Part shown: positions 35,801 to 43,657 of the stretch, one piece after another | How the letters are laid out: each line of letters begins with the position of its first letter | Numbering within the stretch: the first letter of the stretch is position 1 | Source of the DNA: an uncultured Muribaculaceae bacterium | GTDB lineage: Bacteria; Bacteroidota; Bacteroidia; Bacteroidales; Muribaculaceae | Direction of reading: 5' to 3' | NCBI GenBank assembly: GCA_910579995.1 | Contig: CAJTWH010000016.1 | Coordinates: 15,296-79,295 of the forward strand | Length of the DNA stretch: 64,000 nucleotides | Position numbers and translations under genes: made by a program | The notes under the pieces: generated by a model | What the model was told of the DNA's origin: nothing | The model's input: the letters and a program-made list of their open reading frames with translations, nothing else | The model's database searches: none

Positions 35801-36019
35801 GACCACACTCGTCTTGACTTCTACCTTGGCGACGAAAACGGCTATCGTAAATCAGAGATGGCAAGCTACACCATCGAAGGAGTAGTTACCGGTCTCTCCA
35901 ACATCGCCGCTGAAGAAGCTACAGCTGACAAGTGGTATAATCTGCAGGGCATCGAAATCGCAGAGCCCACCCAAGCAGGCGTCTACATCCACAACGGCAA
36001 GAAAGTAGTGGTGAAGTAA
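32831..36019 (+). CDS. Secreted protein with two tandem 450-residue repeats and a T9SS-like C-terminus
   Basis: A 1062-residue protein with a signal peptide (residues 1 to about 25). Two copies of a 450-residue unit follow (about 26-470 and 475-925), each made of a beta-sandwich with TIHGGNAPGRNTSYDYIKIG, an Ig-like stretch with YTINYKLGENIVK, and a domain ending in SSKPLDWIYIQKTGD that resembles CBM6/malectin-like sugar-binding modules. The C-terminal tail WYNLQGIEIAEPTQAGVYI plus a basic end looks like a sorting tail of the T9SS type. I infer a surface or extracellular carbohydrate-binding protein. No catalytic domain is recognised. Confidence 0.75.
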   Translation: MRKALRKISLAVATLLCSTIAASAAEATVLYDKASGSWTDADLGENEWVVSGTPSSTTVSETGITQVGRNTAFAITKSIAFTENSIVTLTATIHGGNAPGRNTSYDYIKIGAVTLHLNGQDKIATVEINGVETSLTGYTRDSDFSLTVTIDQASGKISGSVSGGTKGNFEGTDNTALSGVEIGHFRGGSEGGWDNSIITKSVKVTEEVQEVKTADYTINYKLGENIVKTETGNSVVGVSVEAKAPFTVEDQKYYFAEGAQTSLTLAEDASANVLDVAVRKAYEYNYTIKNNVNSETITGVCVEGEEATVPFKQYLLVDGTLYEKAAINNQYNLTIAPTADNYEETIQYSATDITGVVYFSEAEEIEGMTATGSSNANIRCSNSLGGYSDAAVTATTLPAGKYKVTVQVWGNAGATITVKAGDDFSFGTETAGYRLAATSNEFTINKETAVTIEGTESSKPLDWIYIQKTGDVEAVEPTVIYERTSESWVETDLGENEWVISGTPTSTAVDENGITQSGQNQAFAVAKDLEFTEYSIITLSATIHGGNAPGRNTSYDYIKIGGVTLKLFGQDKKATIAIGDDETALSGYTRDADYTLTVTIDQATGKVSGSVSGGTSGTFEGRSNEAVTGVEIGHFRGGSEGSWANTIVTKSIKVTEELQDVTIVDYTINYKLGENIVKSDNGQSIVGADVEAKAPFTEEGQKYYFAEGAETSMTLGEDASENVLNVAVRKAYEYNYTIKNNVNDQVITGVCVEEEQVKVPFRQYILADGTLYEKAAINNEYNLTIAPTADNYEEALEYSASEITGVVYFSEAEEIDGMTATGSSNADIRCSNALGGYSEEAVTATTLPAGKYKVSVQVWGNAGATITVKAGSALDFATETTGSRASATSEEFTVYGDTPVTIEGTESSKPLDWIYIQKTGDIELADAPKLYINNEEVTENVIKDVLSTEVTFDTPAEGDYIWYKLTAKTEEATAAEGFEKLEGNSLTLTADHTRLDFYLGDENGYRKSEMASYTIEGVVTGLSNIAAEEATADKWYNLQGIEIAEPTQAGVYIHNGKKVVVK
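32912..35605 (+). repeat. Direct tandem duplication of 1350 bp inside the secreted-protein gene
   Basis: Matching blocks lie exactly 1350 bp apart along the gene: CGTGCGCAAG at 33661 and 35011, and the TGGGGTAACGCAGG block at 34054 and 35404. Around 33661 about 55 bases are identical in both copies, while other parts differ at many codons. The constant offset means no insertion or deletion between these points since the duplication. Confidence 0.85.
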
Positions 36020-36032
36020 ATCTTTAAAATCA

Positions 36033-36072
36033 CTAAGGCCATCAAGGTCTTCAAAGTCCTTAATGGCCCTAA
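36033..36072. repeat. Imperfect inverted repeat after the secreted-protein gene
   Basis: AAGGCCATCAAGGTCTT and AAGTCCTTAATGGCCCT pair at 14 of 17 positions around a 2-3 nt loop, 14 nt past the stop codon. The words AAGG-CTT and their complement are typical of dispersed Bacteroidales intergenic repeats, but this window has only one copy. Confidence 0.4.
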
Positions 36073-36083
36073 ACTCTCTTTGG

Positions 36084-36124
36084 CAAGCCCGGAGCAAAAC
36101 AAGCCTCGGGCTTGATATTTTTTA
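36084..36124 (+). terminator. Terminator downstream of the secreted-protein gene
   Basis: Perfect 8-bp arms CAAGCCCG (36084-36091) and CGGGCTTG (36107-36114) are followed by a T-rich run (ATATTTTTT). It lies between the secreted protein and the barrel gene and supports starting the latter at 36186. Confidence 0.75.
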
Positions 36125-36185
36125 TCGCGTGGGCAATATCGGAGCTTCATCCGCGTTTTATAAGCAGAATAAAAACTCTATGAAT

Positions 36186-36824
36186 ATGAAACGGATACTG
36201 CTAAGTTTGGTTATCGCGATTGCCGCTCTCGGAGCGTCGGCGCAGTCGTATTGGGGCGTACGTGCCGCTTGGGATTACACTATGCCTACAAAGTGGAAGA
36301 GCGACGTTTTTGAAGAGAAGATGTTTGCAGCCGGCAGCGGTATCTATGCCGGAGCGGTATTCAACTATCCCATCGTTGCCGGACTTTACATCGAGCCGGG
36401 TGCCGGTTTGTATTACAATACAGGCCGCTTTGATGATTTCACCATCATTGCCGACGAGGGCGCGAATATTTTCGATCCCAAAATCAAGAAGTTCGGCGTG
36501 CGTATACCTGTCCGCTTAGGCTATTATTTCGATATATTCCCTTCAGGAGGCGGGGTATCGGTATTTACCGGCCCACAGGTCGACCTCGGTATCAGCGGCC
36601 GCGTAAGCGACAGAGAGGGCAGCGACATGGAGTTTCCCCACAATCTTTACAGCGATTTCTACAGCTATCGCCGTTTCGGCCTGTCATGGACTGTGGGCGC
36701 CGACATATACATCGGCTCATGGGTAGTTGATATATGCGGCTCCATCGGTCTCACCGACCTGCACAAAGGCATGGGCTCAATCCGCGAAAACCGTATAAGC
36801 GTAGGATTAGGATATAACTTTTGA
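36186..36824 (+). CDS. Outer-membrane beta-barrel protein (PorT-like family)
   Basis: A 212-residue protein with a signal peptide cleaved near GASAQ (residue 20) and a mature part of alternating amphipathic strands (YWGVRAAWDYTMP, GIYAGAVFNYPIVAGLYIEPGAGLYY, RIPVRLGYYFDI, ISVGLGYNF) ending in Phe, the usual barrel end. It belongs to the eight-stranded PF13568-like barrels common in Bacteroidetes. No specific ligand can be assigned. The ATG at 36186 begins the signal peptide. Confidence 0.8.
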   Translation: MKRILLSLVIAIAALGASAQSYWGVRAAWDYTMPTKWKSDVFEEKMFAAGSGIYAGAVFNYPIVAGLYIEPGAGLYYNTGRFDDFTIIADEGANIFDPKIKKFGVRIPVRLGYYFDIFPSGGGVSVFTGPQVDLGISGRVSDREGSDMEFPHNLYSDFYSYRRFGLSWTVGADIYIGSWVVDICGSIGLTDLHKGMGSIRENRISVGLGYNF

Positions 36825-36828
36825 TAAA

Positions 36829-36927
36829 TCAAAAATCCTCTTTCAAGAACTTTTTTACAGCCGACTCCGTGACATCCCTCTCCGAACCGGTAAAAATTGG
36901 AAACACCGCAATATCCTCATCAAAGCT
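36829..36927 (-). pseudogene. Possible 3' remnant of a protein gene downstream of yicC
   Basis: On the minus strand 32 sense codons read SFDEDIAVFPIFTGSERDV and on to KKFLKEDF before a TGA. The composition looks like real protein, yet there is no start codon in frame and the frame runs backward into yicC in another phase. Many Bacteroidetes carry gmk after yicC; this fragment does not look like guanylate kinase. It may be the tail of a deleted gene, or chance. Confidence 0.25.
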
Positions 36928-37811
36928 TACATCACATTGAGCACCTGCTCTTTGATTTGCTCGAGGAGGTCTTTCATCTTCACGACAATGGCTTGCATGC
37001 CGGCGTGGTTGCTCTTGGAGCCGAGGGTATTGATCTCGCGGCCCATCTCCTGTGAGATGAATCCGAGTTTCTTGCCTTGGCCGGGTGTTGGCGCTTCCAT
37101 TGTTTCGATGAAATATGAGAGGTGCTTGGCCAAGCGCTGCTTCTCCTCGTTGACATCGAGCTTCTCGATATAGAAAATCATCTCCTGCTCAAGGCGACCT
37201 TTATCTACCTCTACGGCCGGAATCTTTGCGAGGGCGTCTTCAAGACGCTGGCGTATCTTGGGCACGCGCTCCTGCTCGAAAGGCTCGATCTGAGCCAAGA
37301 GGTCTTTGATGGCGTCGATACGCAGACGGAAGAATTTCTCAAGTTCAAGACCCTCGGCACGACGGTGAGCCATAAGCGCCTTTACAGCCTCGCCTACAGC
37401 ACTGTAGAGCACTTCAAGATCAGCCTCAGCCACCTCCGGAGTGGAAGTGTGCATAGCCTCCGGCATAGTCATGACAATGCGGAGCAAGTCGGCCGGCAGG
37501 TCGATACCGAGAGCCGAGGCCGCCTTTTCAATCTGCGCCTTATACTTGCGCATCACGTCGATGTTGAGCTCTGCCGGAGCTGCAGTGTCGGCCTCAGGAA
37601 GCGTCTCGCATGTCACCAGCAGGTCGGCTTTGCCTCGCTCTATAGCACGTCCTACAATGGCGCGCGCTTCAAGCTCGCCCTCACGGAATAGAAAAGGAAG
37701 ACGTACGTTGAGATCTAACTGTTTGCTGTTGAGCGATTTTATCTCTACATTTATTTTGTGGGTTCTGGTGGAGGCACTCGCCTTGCCAAACCCGGTCATC
37801 GACATGAGCAT
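36927..37811 (-). CDS. yicC: YicC-family endoribonuclease
   Basis: A 294-residue protein beginning MLMSMTGFGKAS, the family hallmark, and ending with the conserved DUF1732 region (RLAKHLSYFIETM, GKKLGFISQEMGREINTLGSK, KDLLEQIKEQVLNV). YicC proteins are endoribonucleases affecting RNA turnover. The frame reaches further upstream to 37838, but the ATG at 37811 (or 37805) gives the family start and lies just downstream of the promoter. The usual partner gmk is not adjacent here. Confidence 0.92.
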   Translation of the reverse strand: MLMSMTGFGKASASTRTHKINVEIKSLNSKQLDLNVRLPFLFREGELEARAIVGRAIERGKADLLVTCETLPEADTAAPAELNIDVMRKYKAQIEKAASALGIDLPADLLRIVMTMPEAMHTSTPEVAEADLEVLYSAVGEAVKALMAHRRAEGLELEKFFRLRIDAIKDLLAQIEPFEQERVPKIRQRLEDALAKIPAVEVDKGRLEQEMIFYIEKLDVNEEKQRLAKHLSYFIETMEAPTPGQGKKLGFISQEMGREINTLGSKSNHAGMQAIVVKMKDLLEQIKEQVLNVM

Positions 37812-37834
37812 GATATATACAAATTTATGATAGT

Positions 37835-37843
37835 GCAAAATTA
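37835..37843 (-). promoter_or_regulatory. -7 promoter element of yicC
   Basis: TAATTTTGC on the minus strand, 24 nt before the yicC ATG at 37811; it faces the tsaB promoter. Confidence 0.55.
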
Positions 37844-37886
37844 CAAAATATTGCCGTGAAACTATGTTTTTTAACGTAAAAAATAG

Positions 37887-37895
37887 TAACTTTGC
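37887..37895 (+). promoter_or_regulatory. -7 promoter element of the tsaB operon
   Basis: TAACTTTGC, 18 nt before the tsaB ATG. The -33 box is not convincing. Confidence 0.5.
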
Positions 37896-37912
37896 CGTAA
37901 AAGAAGCACTTC

Positions 37913-38614
37913 ATGGCAACAATACTCAATATAGAAACATCGGGGTCGCCGTGTTCGGCAGCCCTCACATCAGAAGGCATGATAGTGGCGCACCGCGAGG
38001 ATTTCGAGGGGCGCAACCATGCCACAATGTTAAGCGGATTTGTAAAACATTGCCTTGACTATGCACGTGAGCACGAGATGAAACTCGATGCCGTGGCTGT
38101 GAGCATGGGGCCGGGCAGCTATACCGGTCTGCGCATAGGTCTGAGCGAGGCCAAAGGTCTGGCCTACGCGCTCGATATCCCTCTTATCGGGGTAGATACC
38201 CTCAAGTTGCTCGCAACGAGAGTGATGTTCTCTACCGATGAAATTGACCCCGACACAATATTCGTGCCTATGGTCGACGCCCGCCGCATGGAGGTATACA
38301 CCGCCGCCTACGACTTCGCGCTCAACGAGTTGCTCCGTCCGCAGGCACTTATCCTCGACCAAGACTCTTACGGCGATCTGCGTGCCTCGGGTCGTCCCAT
38401 ACTATATTTCGGCAGCGGTGCGGCAAAAGCTCAGGAAATTTTCGCCGCCACTCCGGGGGCGCAATATGTGCCTGATGTAGAGGCTCTCGCGGTAGACATG
38501 ATAGCCCTTGCCGAGCGCTCGTATGCCATGCGCGATTTCATCGACACCGCATATTCGACGCCCGCATATCTAAAGGAATTCCAAGCCACAACGCCCAAGC
38601 ACAAGGTAATATGA
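37913..38614 (+). CDS. tsaB: tRNA threonylcarbamoyladenosine synthesis protein TsaB
   Basis: A 233-residue ASKHA-fold protein that scaffolds TsaD and TsaE in making t6A37 of ANN-reading tRNAs. It starts ATILNIETSGSPCSAAL and holds SMGPGSYTGLRIGLSEAKGLAYALDIPLIGV near residues 62-92, the family signature. As expected for TsaB, the metal-binding histidines of TsaD are missing. It overlaps the next gene, the enzyme making the threonylcarbamoyl-AMP donor, by 4 bp. Confidence 0.94.
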   Translation: MATILNIETSGSPCSAALTSEGMIVAHREDFEGRNHATMLSGFVKHCLDYAREHEMKLDAVAVSMGPGSYTGLRIGLSEAKGLAYALDIPLIGVDTLKLLATRVMFSTDEIDPDTIFVPMVDARRMEVYTAAYDFALNELLRPQALILDQDSYGDLRASGRPILYFGSGAAKAQEIFAATPGAQYVPDVEALAVDMIALAERSYAMRDFIDTAYSTPAYLKEFQATTPKHKVI

Positions 38615-39192
38615 CCGACTATAGCGACGACATACGCGCTGCCGTGGCTGTGCTGCGAAAAGGCGGAATCATACTCTACCCTACCGACACGGTCTGGGGC
38701 ATAGGGTGCGACGCCACCAATTCAGAGGCAGTGCGGAAGGTGTTTGAAATCAAACGGCGCGAAGACGCCAAAGCCCTCATAACCCTTGTAGGGTCGGAGG
38801 CGCAACTTGAGCGGACAGTAAGCGGTATACCCGACGTTGCATACCAGCTTATCGAATTCAGCGACAAGCCCCTGACAATAGTTTACGACGGCATTGCGCC
38901 CTACTCGGGCATAGCTCCCGAGCTCTTGGCGCCCGACGGCAGCATAGGCGTGCGCCTTACCGGCGAAGACTTCAGCCGCCGGCTCTGCCTCGCTTTCGGC
39001 AAGCCTATCGTATCAACCTCCGCCAATATAAGCGGAGAGCCTGCTGCGGCAACTTTCGCTGAAATCTCACAGGAAATACTCGACGCCGCCGACTATGTGT
39101 GTACTTCGCGTCGCACCGACTGCACACCGGCAAAACCGTCTACTGTAATGCGCCTGAGCGAAGACGGCTCTTTCAAGGTTATCAGACCATAG
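38611..39192 (+). CDS. tsaC: L-threonylcarbamoyladenylate synthase
   Basis: A 193-residue YrdC/Sua5-domain enzyme making threonylcarbamoyl-AMP from threonine, bicarbonate and ATP. The family motif YPTDTVWGIGCDA is at residues 22-34, KRREDAKAL supplies basic ligands, and STSANISGEPAA lies in the C-terminal half. It is the short form without the Sua5 C-terminal domain. With tsaB it forms a two-gene t6A module. Confidence 0.94.
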   Translation: MTDYSDDIRAAVAVLRKGGIILYPTDTVWGIGCDATNSEAVRKVFEIKRREDAKALITLVGSEAQLERTVSGIPDVAYQLIEFSDKPLTIVYDGIAPYSGIAPELLAPDGSIGVRLTGEDFSRRLCLAFGKPIVSTSANISGEPAAATFAEISQEILDAADYVCTSRRTDCTPAKPSTVMRLSEDGSFKVIRP

Positions 39193-39202
39193 GGCTACAT
39201 CC

Positions 39203-40627
39203 ATGCAGCAGATCACCAAACATCGGATACGCTATGCCTTGGCCGACTTTCTGACGGCCAACATCGGTTTCTGCATATTCGATATAATACGTTATTATAC
39301 CATTCCCGACGCATTGCGAGGCTTCCATCTGTCGGGATTTCTGCTGCATACGCCGGTGCTTTTAGAGCAGTTGCTCGTGCCGGTGGTTGTAGTGCTGCTA
39401 TATGCCCTCTTCGGCTGCTACAACCGCGCCAATACGCTCTATAAATCGCGCCTCGACGAGACTTTTACAACTTTGATTGTATCGGTGTTGGTAATGCTCG
39501 GTGTGTTTTTCACCGCTCTTATCAACGACACCATACCGGAGCGTATCACCAACTACGAGTTGATGGCCACGCTGTTGCTGTCGCTGTTTATACCCACTTA
39601 CATCGCACGCATGATATTGCTCACAGCCAATGCAAGGCGAGTGCAGCGCGGCGACTATGTGATGGACACGGTGGTGATAGGCGCAGGCAAAGACCATGAG
39701 GCGCGTCTGCGCAAGATAATGCGCTCGGCAAACCGCTCGGGCATGAAGCTGATAGCAGCCATAGATATCGACGGCAACGCCGAGAGCGACTCCATACTCG
39801 GGCTGCCCATATATCGCGGCGACGATGTCGTGGAGCTGTGCCGACGGCTGAAAGCTCAGGCTGTAGTGATTTTGCCCGGAGCCAAGGGGCTTGCACAGAT
39901 TACCGAAGTTATAGAAAGACTGTATCTGCTCGACAAACCACTTTTTGTGACCCCTGACCTGCATGGCATGTTCGGCCTGCGCCCCAAGATATCGCAGGTT
40001 TCGGCAGAGCCTGTTGTGGATATCACCAACGCGCGGATATCACAGGCAGCCATCAACTTCAAGCGCGCAGGCGACATCGTGGTATCGGCATTGTCGCTAA
40101 TTGTGCTCAGCCCCGTGCTCGCAGCCATTGCCATTGCAGTGAAAAGCGATTCGAAAGGCCCGGTGCTCTACCGGCAGGAACGTATAGGACTTCACAAGAA
40201 GCCTTTCATGATCAACAAATTCCGCACCATGCGCACCGACGCCGAAAACGCCGGGCCGGCACTCTCCCGCGAGAACGACCCCCGCATAACCCGGCTCGGG
40301 CATTTTCTGCGCAAATACCGTCTTGACGAACTTCCTCAGTTCTGGAACGTGCTGATCGGCGACATGTCGCTCGTAGGGCCACGCCCCGAGCGCGAATACT
40401 ACATCCGCCAAATCATTGAGCGCCACCCGGCCTACAGCCTCATACATCAGGTGCGCCCCGGCATAACATCGTGGGGCATGGTGAAATACGGCTACGCCTC
40501 GACAATCGACCAAATGCTCGAACGCCTTGAATACGACCTCCTATATATAGAGAACGTGAGCCTCGGCGTCGACCTCAAAATATTATTTTACACTATCAGC
40601 ACAGTTGTAACCGGCAAAGGCCTCTGA
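39203..40627 (+). CDS. Polyprenyl glycosylphosphotransferase (initiating sugar transferase)
   Basis: A 474-residue WbaP/WcaJ-type transferase that starts a surface glycan by moving sugar-1-phosphate from a nucleotide sugar to undecaprenyl phosphate. About four membrane segments lie in the first 145 residues, a Rossmann-like domain spans about 150-265, and the catalytic domain runs from KRAGDIVVSALSLIVLSP (about 285) to the end with KFRTMRTDAE, LRKYRLDELPQFWNVL and GDMSLVGPRPERE. It starts 10 nt after tsaC. No other glycan-cluster genes are adjacent, so it may serve protein or O-antigen glycosylation elsewhere. Confidence 0.92.
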   Translation: MQQITKHRIRYALADFLTANIGFCIFDIIRYYTIPDALRGFHLSGFLLHTPVLLEQLLVPVVVVLLYALFGCYNRANTLYKSRLDETFTTLIVSVLVMLGVFFTALINDTIPERITNYELMATLLLSLFIPTYIARMILLTANARRVQRGDYVMDTVVIGAGKDHEARLRKIMRSANRSGMKLIAAIDIDGNAESDSILGLPIYRGDDVVELCRRLKAQAVVILPGAKGLAQITEVIERLYLLDKPLFVTPDLHGMFGLRPKISQVSAEPVVDITNARISQAAINFKRAGDIVVSALSLIVLSPVLAAIAIAVKSDSKGPVLYRQERIGLHKKPFMINKFRTMRTDAENAGPALSRENDPRITRLGHFLRKYRLDELPQFWNVLIGDMSLVGPRPEREYYIRQIIERHPAYSLIHQVRPGITSWGMVKYGYASTIDQMLERLEYDLLYIENVSLGVDLKILFYTISTVVTGKGL

Positions 40628-40652
40628 AGCCGCCACCACAAGCAACAATATT

Positions 40653-42452
40653 ATGGTAGAAAAAATCACCCCCTTGCGCCACCTGCATGAGATGTTTCTC
40701 AGCTTCGTGACATGGCGCGAACGACATATCAAAGAACGCAACTTTGTGCTCATACTGGCATTTTTTGTCGGTATCTTCTGCGGAGTGGCCGCTCTTGTGC
40801 TTAAATTTCTCATACATACCATCTCAGCAGTCTTGACCTCGCAGGTCAACCCCGAGGCCGGCAACTACCTCTATATCCTCCTGCCAGCTGTCGGCGTGGT
40901 GCTTACGGCCCTATATGTGAGATATGTTGTCCGCGATGATATAAGCCACGGTGTCACGCGTGTGCTCTATTCGATTTCGCAAAACAAGAGCCGCCTCAAA
41001 AGGCATAACATTTACACATCGGTCCTTGCCAGTTCTGTCACAATTGGCTTCGGCGGATCTGTCGGAGCCGAGGGCCCGATAGTGTATACCGGAGCTGCGA
41101 TAGGGTCGAATTTAGGACGTGTATTCCGCATGTCGCCCCGAATATTGATGATACTCGTAGGCTGCGGTGCCGCGGCAGGTATCGCCGGAATTTTCAAGGC
41201 TCCGATTGCCGGCTTGCTCTTTACCCTTGAGGTGCTTATGCTCGACCTTACGGCGGTGTCGGTAATGCCGCTGCTGATAGCCTCTATCACCAGCACCACC
41301 CTCGCCTACGTATATACCGGCTACGAATTCGAGTTTTTCTTCGCCCAGACCGAAGACTTCTATACCTCGCGCATACCCTACGTGATAATGCTCGGCGTAG
41401 TATGCGGCTTCATGTCGCTATACTTCACGAGGGCGATGAACATGATGGAGAATTTTTTCCGCCGCTTTAAAAACCGCTGGTACAAGACCATCATAGGCTG
41501 CGCCATACTTTCGGCCTTAGTGTTCTTCTTCCCGCCGCTCTACGGCGAGGGTTACGGCTCTATCACAGGCCTGCTTGCAGGAGATACATCTTCCATTGTC
41601 GACGGCTCGATTTTCTACAACGACCGCTATCAATTCTGGTTTCTGGCTTTGTTTATCGGCCTTGTGGTGATGTTCAAGGCCTTTGCCACCTCGGCTACCA
41701 ACGGTGCCGGCGGCGTTGGCGGCACATTCGCACCCTCGCTCTATGTAGGCTGCCTCACAGGCTTCCTCTACGCCTTCATACTCAACCACTTCGGATGGAT
41801 AGAGCTTTCTACCAAAAACTTCGCCCTCATAGGCATGGCAGGCGTGATGAGCGGCGTAATGCACGCCCCATTGATGGCAATCTTCCTCACTGCCGAGCTC
41901 ACCGGCGGCTACGACCTTTTCCTGCCCTTGCTCATTGTGAGCACAATCTCATACGGCACAATCAAGATATTCGAGCCATACTCGATATATACCATGCGTC
42001 TTGCCAAGCGCGGCGAATTGCTCACCCATCGCAAAGACCAAGCCGTGCTCACGCTGCTTAAAGTCAACAATGTAATCGAGACCGACTTCCTGCCCGTATA
42101 CCCCGACATGACGCTCAAAGACATGGTGGATGTGATATCGAAGAGCAAGCGAAACCTTTTCCCGGTAATCAACGACAAGCGCGAGCTCGTAGGCATAGTA
42201 CTGCTCGATGAAATAAGGAACATCATGTTCCGCCCCGACCTCTACCGTCGCATGCGCGTAAGCACATTCATGTCAATGCCACCGGCCAAAATCGAAATCA
42301 ACGACAGCATGGACAAGGTGATGAAGACCTTCGACGACACCGGCGCATGGAACCTGCCCGTAGTCGAAGGCAACACCTACGTAGGCTTCGTATCGAAGAG
42401 CAAAATCTTCAACTCCTACCGCCGCGTCCTCCGCCACTATTGCGACGACTGA
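40653..42452 (+). CDS. ClC-family chloride channel or exchanger with CBS domains
   Basis: A 599-residue membrane protein. The anion-path motif GFGGSVGAEGP (residues 132-142) keeps the gating glutamate (Glu140), and GVGGTFAPSL replaces the usual GIFAP motif. About 10-12 hydrophobic segments end near residue 440 and two CBS domains fill about 460-590 (TDFLPVYPDMTLKDMVDVI, STFMSMPPAKIEINDSM), which in ClC proteins bind adenine nucleotides. It moves chloride or a similar anion across the inner membrane. It overlaps the convergent hom gene by 16 bp. Confidence 0.93.
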   Translation: MVEKITPLRHLHEMFLSFVTWRERHIKERNFVLILAFFVGIFCGVAALVLKFLIHTISAVLTSQVNPEAGNYLYILLPAVGVVLTALYVRYVVRDDISHGVTRVLYSISQNKSRLKRHNIYTSVLASSVTIGFGGSVGAEGPIVYTGAAIGSNLGRVFRMSPRILMILVGCGAAAGIAGIFKAPIAGLLFTLEVLMLDLTAVSVMPLLIASITSTTLAYVYTGYEFEFFFAQTEDFYTSRIPYVIMLGVVCGFMSLYFTRAMNMMENFFRRFKNRWYKTIIGCAILSALVFFFPPLYGEGYGSITGLLAGDTSSIVDGSIFYNDRYQFWFLALFIGLVVMFKAFATSATNGAGGVGGTFAPSLYVGCLTGFLYAFILNHFGWIELSTKNFALIGMAGVMSGVMHAPLMAIFLTAELTGGYDLFLPLLIVSTISYGTIKIFEPYSIYTMRLAKRGELLTHRKDQAVLTLLKVNNVIETDFLPVYPDMTLKDMVDVISKSKRNLFPVINDKRELVGIVLLDEIRNIMFRPDLYRRMRVSTFMSMPPAKIEINDSMDKVMKTFDDTGAWNLPVVEGNTYVGFVSKSKIFNSYRRVLRHYCDD

Positions 42453-43657
42453 TCAAGGTGCTCGTAGAACGAGGAGCAGGAGGCGAGGAATACGTCGGGG
42501 GCGGCGATGATTTCGCGATGTGATATCAGGTCGGCCAAGTTGATGTCGCCTATCACATAGCATGATTCTTCCGATATATATTGCTCGTGTATCTTACTGA
42601 ATGGCAGCAGCGAGGGTATATCGGTCGACGAATAGCGCACGTAGATTTTCAGGCTAATGTCTGTGGTATATTCAGGCCGGTCAAGATAGTGCATTTTCTT
42701 GTACTCGTAGCGGTAATCGTGGCGGCGGGCCATGATGTCGCTCAATATTGAAGAGGCTGTCGGGAGTGCTCCGGCGCCTTTTCCGAACATAAACTGGCGG
42801 TCGTAGCACTCGCCGCGGATAACAACGCCGTTGTACTCATCATCGACACTGTAGATATACTTGCCGGGGCGCACAAACTCGGGCATTACAAACATGGTGA
42901 AGCGGCCTCCACCGACTTTGGCCACCTGCGCAACGAGCTTTATCTTCACTCCTTTCTCACGGGCATACTGAATGTCGGAATCATGGATGGCCGATATGCC
43001 GTAGGTGAAAATATCGTCGGGGCTGACATATACACCGAGAGCATGGACGGTGATTATGACCAGTTTGAAAAGAGAGTCGTAGCCCTCGATATCAAATGTA
43101 GGGTCGCTCTCGGCGAAGCCAAGTGCCTGAGCCTTGGCAAGAGCGGAGGCATAGCTTTCGCCATGGTCGAAGACACGCGAGAGGATATAATTTGACGATC
43201 CATTGAGTATGCCTTTCACCTCAAGGAGCAGGTCGTTGTCGTAGTACTCTTCGAGATTGCGGATAACCGGGATAGAGCCGCACGATGAGGCGTCGTAGAG
43301 CAATGCGGTGTCGTAGCGGCGTTGAAGTTCTATCAGCTCAGGCAGATGGCGCGCTATCATGGCCTTGTTGCCTGACACTACGGGTATGCCCTTGCCAAGG
43401 GCTTCGCTTACAATCTTATATGAAGCCTCGGCATTGTCGATTACTTCTACGATGAGGTCGATGTCGGTGGCGTCGAGGATATCTGCCGGCTTGTCGGTCA
43501 GCAATCCGTCAGGAAGCTCTATCAGGCGTGGTTTGCTGATATCGCGCACGCATATCCGCCTTATCTCGGCATGAGCGTTGGGCGCTTTTTCGATTACTTT
43601 ATATATACCTTGGCCTACGACTCCGAAGCCGAAGAGACCTATTCGAATCTTATTCAT
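42437..43657 (-). CDS. hom: Homoserine dehydrogenase
   Basis: A 406-residue enzyme reducing aspartate semialdehyde to homoserine. The NAD(P) loop is GLFGFGVVGQGIYKVI (residues 7-22); the catalytic region includes EVKGILNGSSNYILS, EADPTFDIEGYDSLFKL-type sequence as ESDPTFDIEGYD, and the catalytic lysine segment that follows. The C-terminal 80 residues form a compact regulatory-like domain. It is fused to no aspartate kinase. Its start overlaps the metX stop by 8 bp, so both are controlled by the metX leader. Confidence 0.94.
   Translation of the reverse strand: MNKIRIGLFGFGVVGQGIYKVIEKAPNAHAEIRRICVRDISKPRLIELPDGLLTDKPADILDATDIDLIVEVIDNAEASYKIVSEALGKGIPVVSGNKAMIARHLPELIELQRRYDTALLYDASSCGSIPVIRNLEEYYDNDLLLEVKGILNGSSNYILSRVFDHGESYASALAKAQALGFAESDPTFDIEGYDSLFKLVIITVHALGVYVSPDDIFTYGISAIHDSDIQYAREKGVKIKLVAQVAKVGGGRFTMFVMPEFVRPGKYIYSVDDEYNGVVIRGECYDRQFMFGKGAGALPTASSILSDIMARRHDYRYEYKKMHYLDRPEYTTDISLKIYVRYSSTDIPSLLPFSKIHEQYISEESCYVIGDINLADLISHREIIAAPDVFLASCSSFYEHLDQSSQ

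Noticed and set aside
36063..36185. Upstream extension of the outer-membrane barrel gene
   Set aside because: It would translate a clear terminator hairpin and place the signal peptide 41 residues inside the protein.
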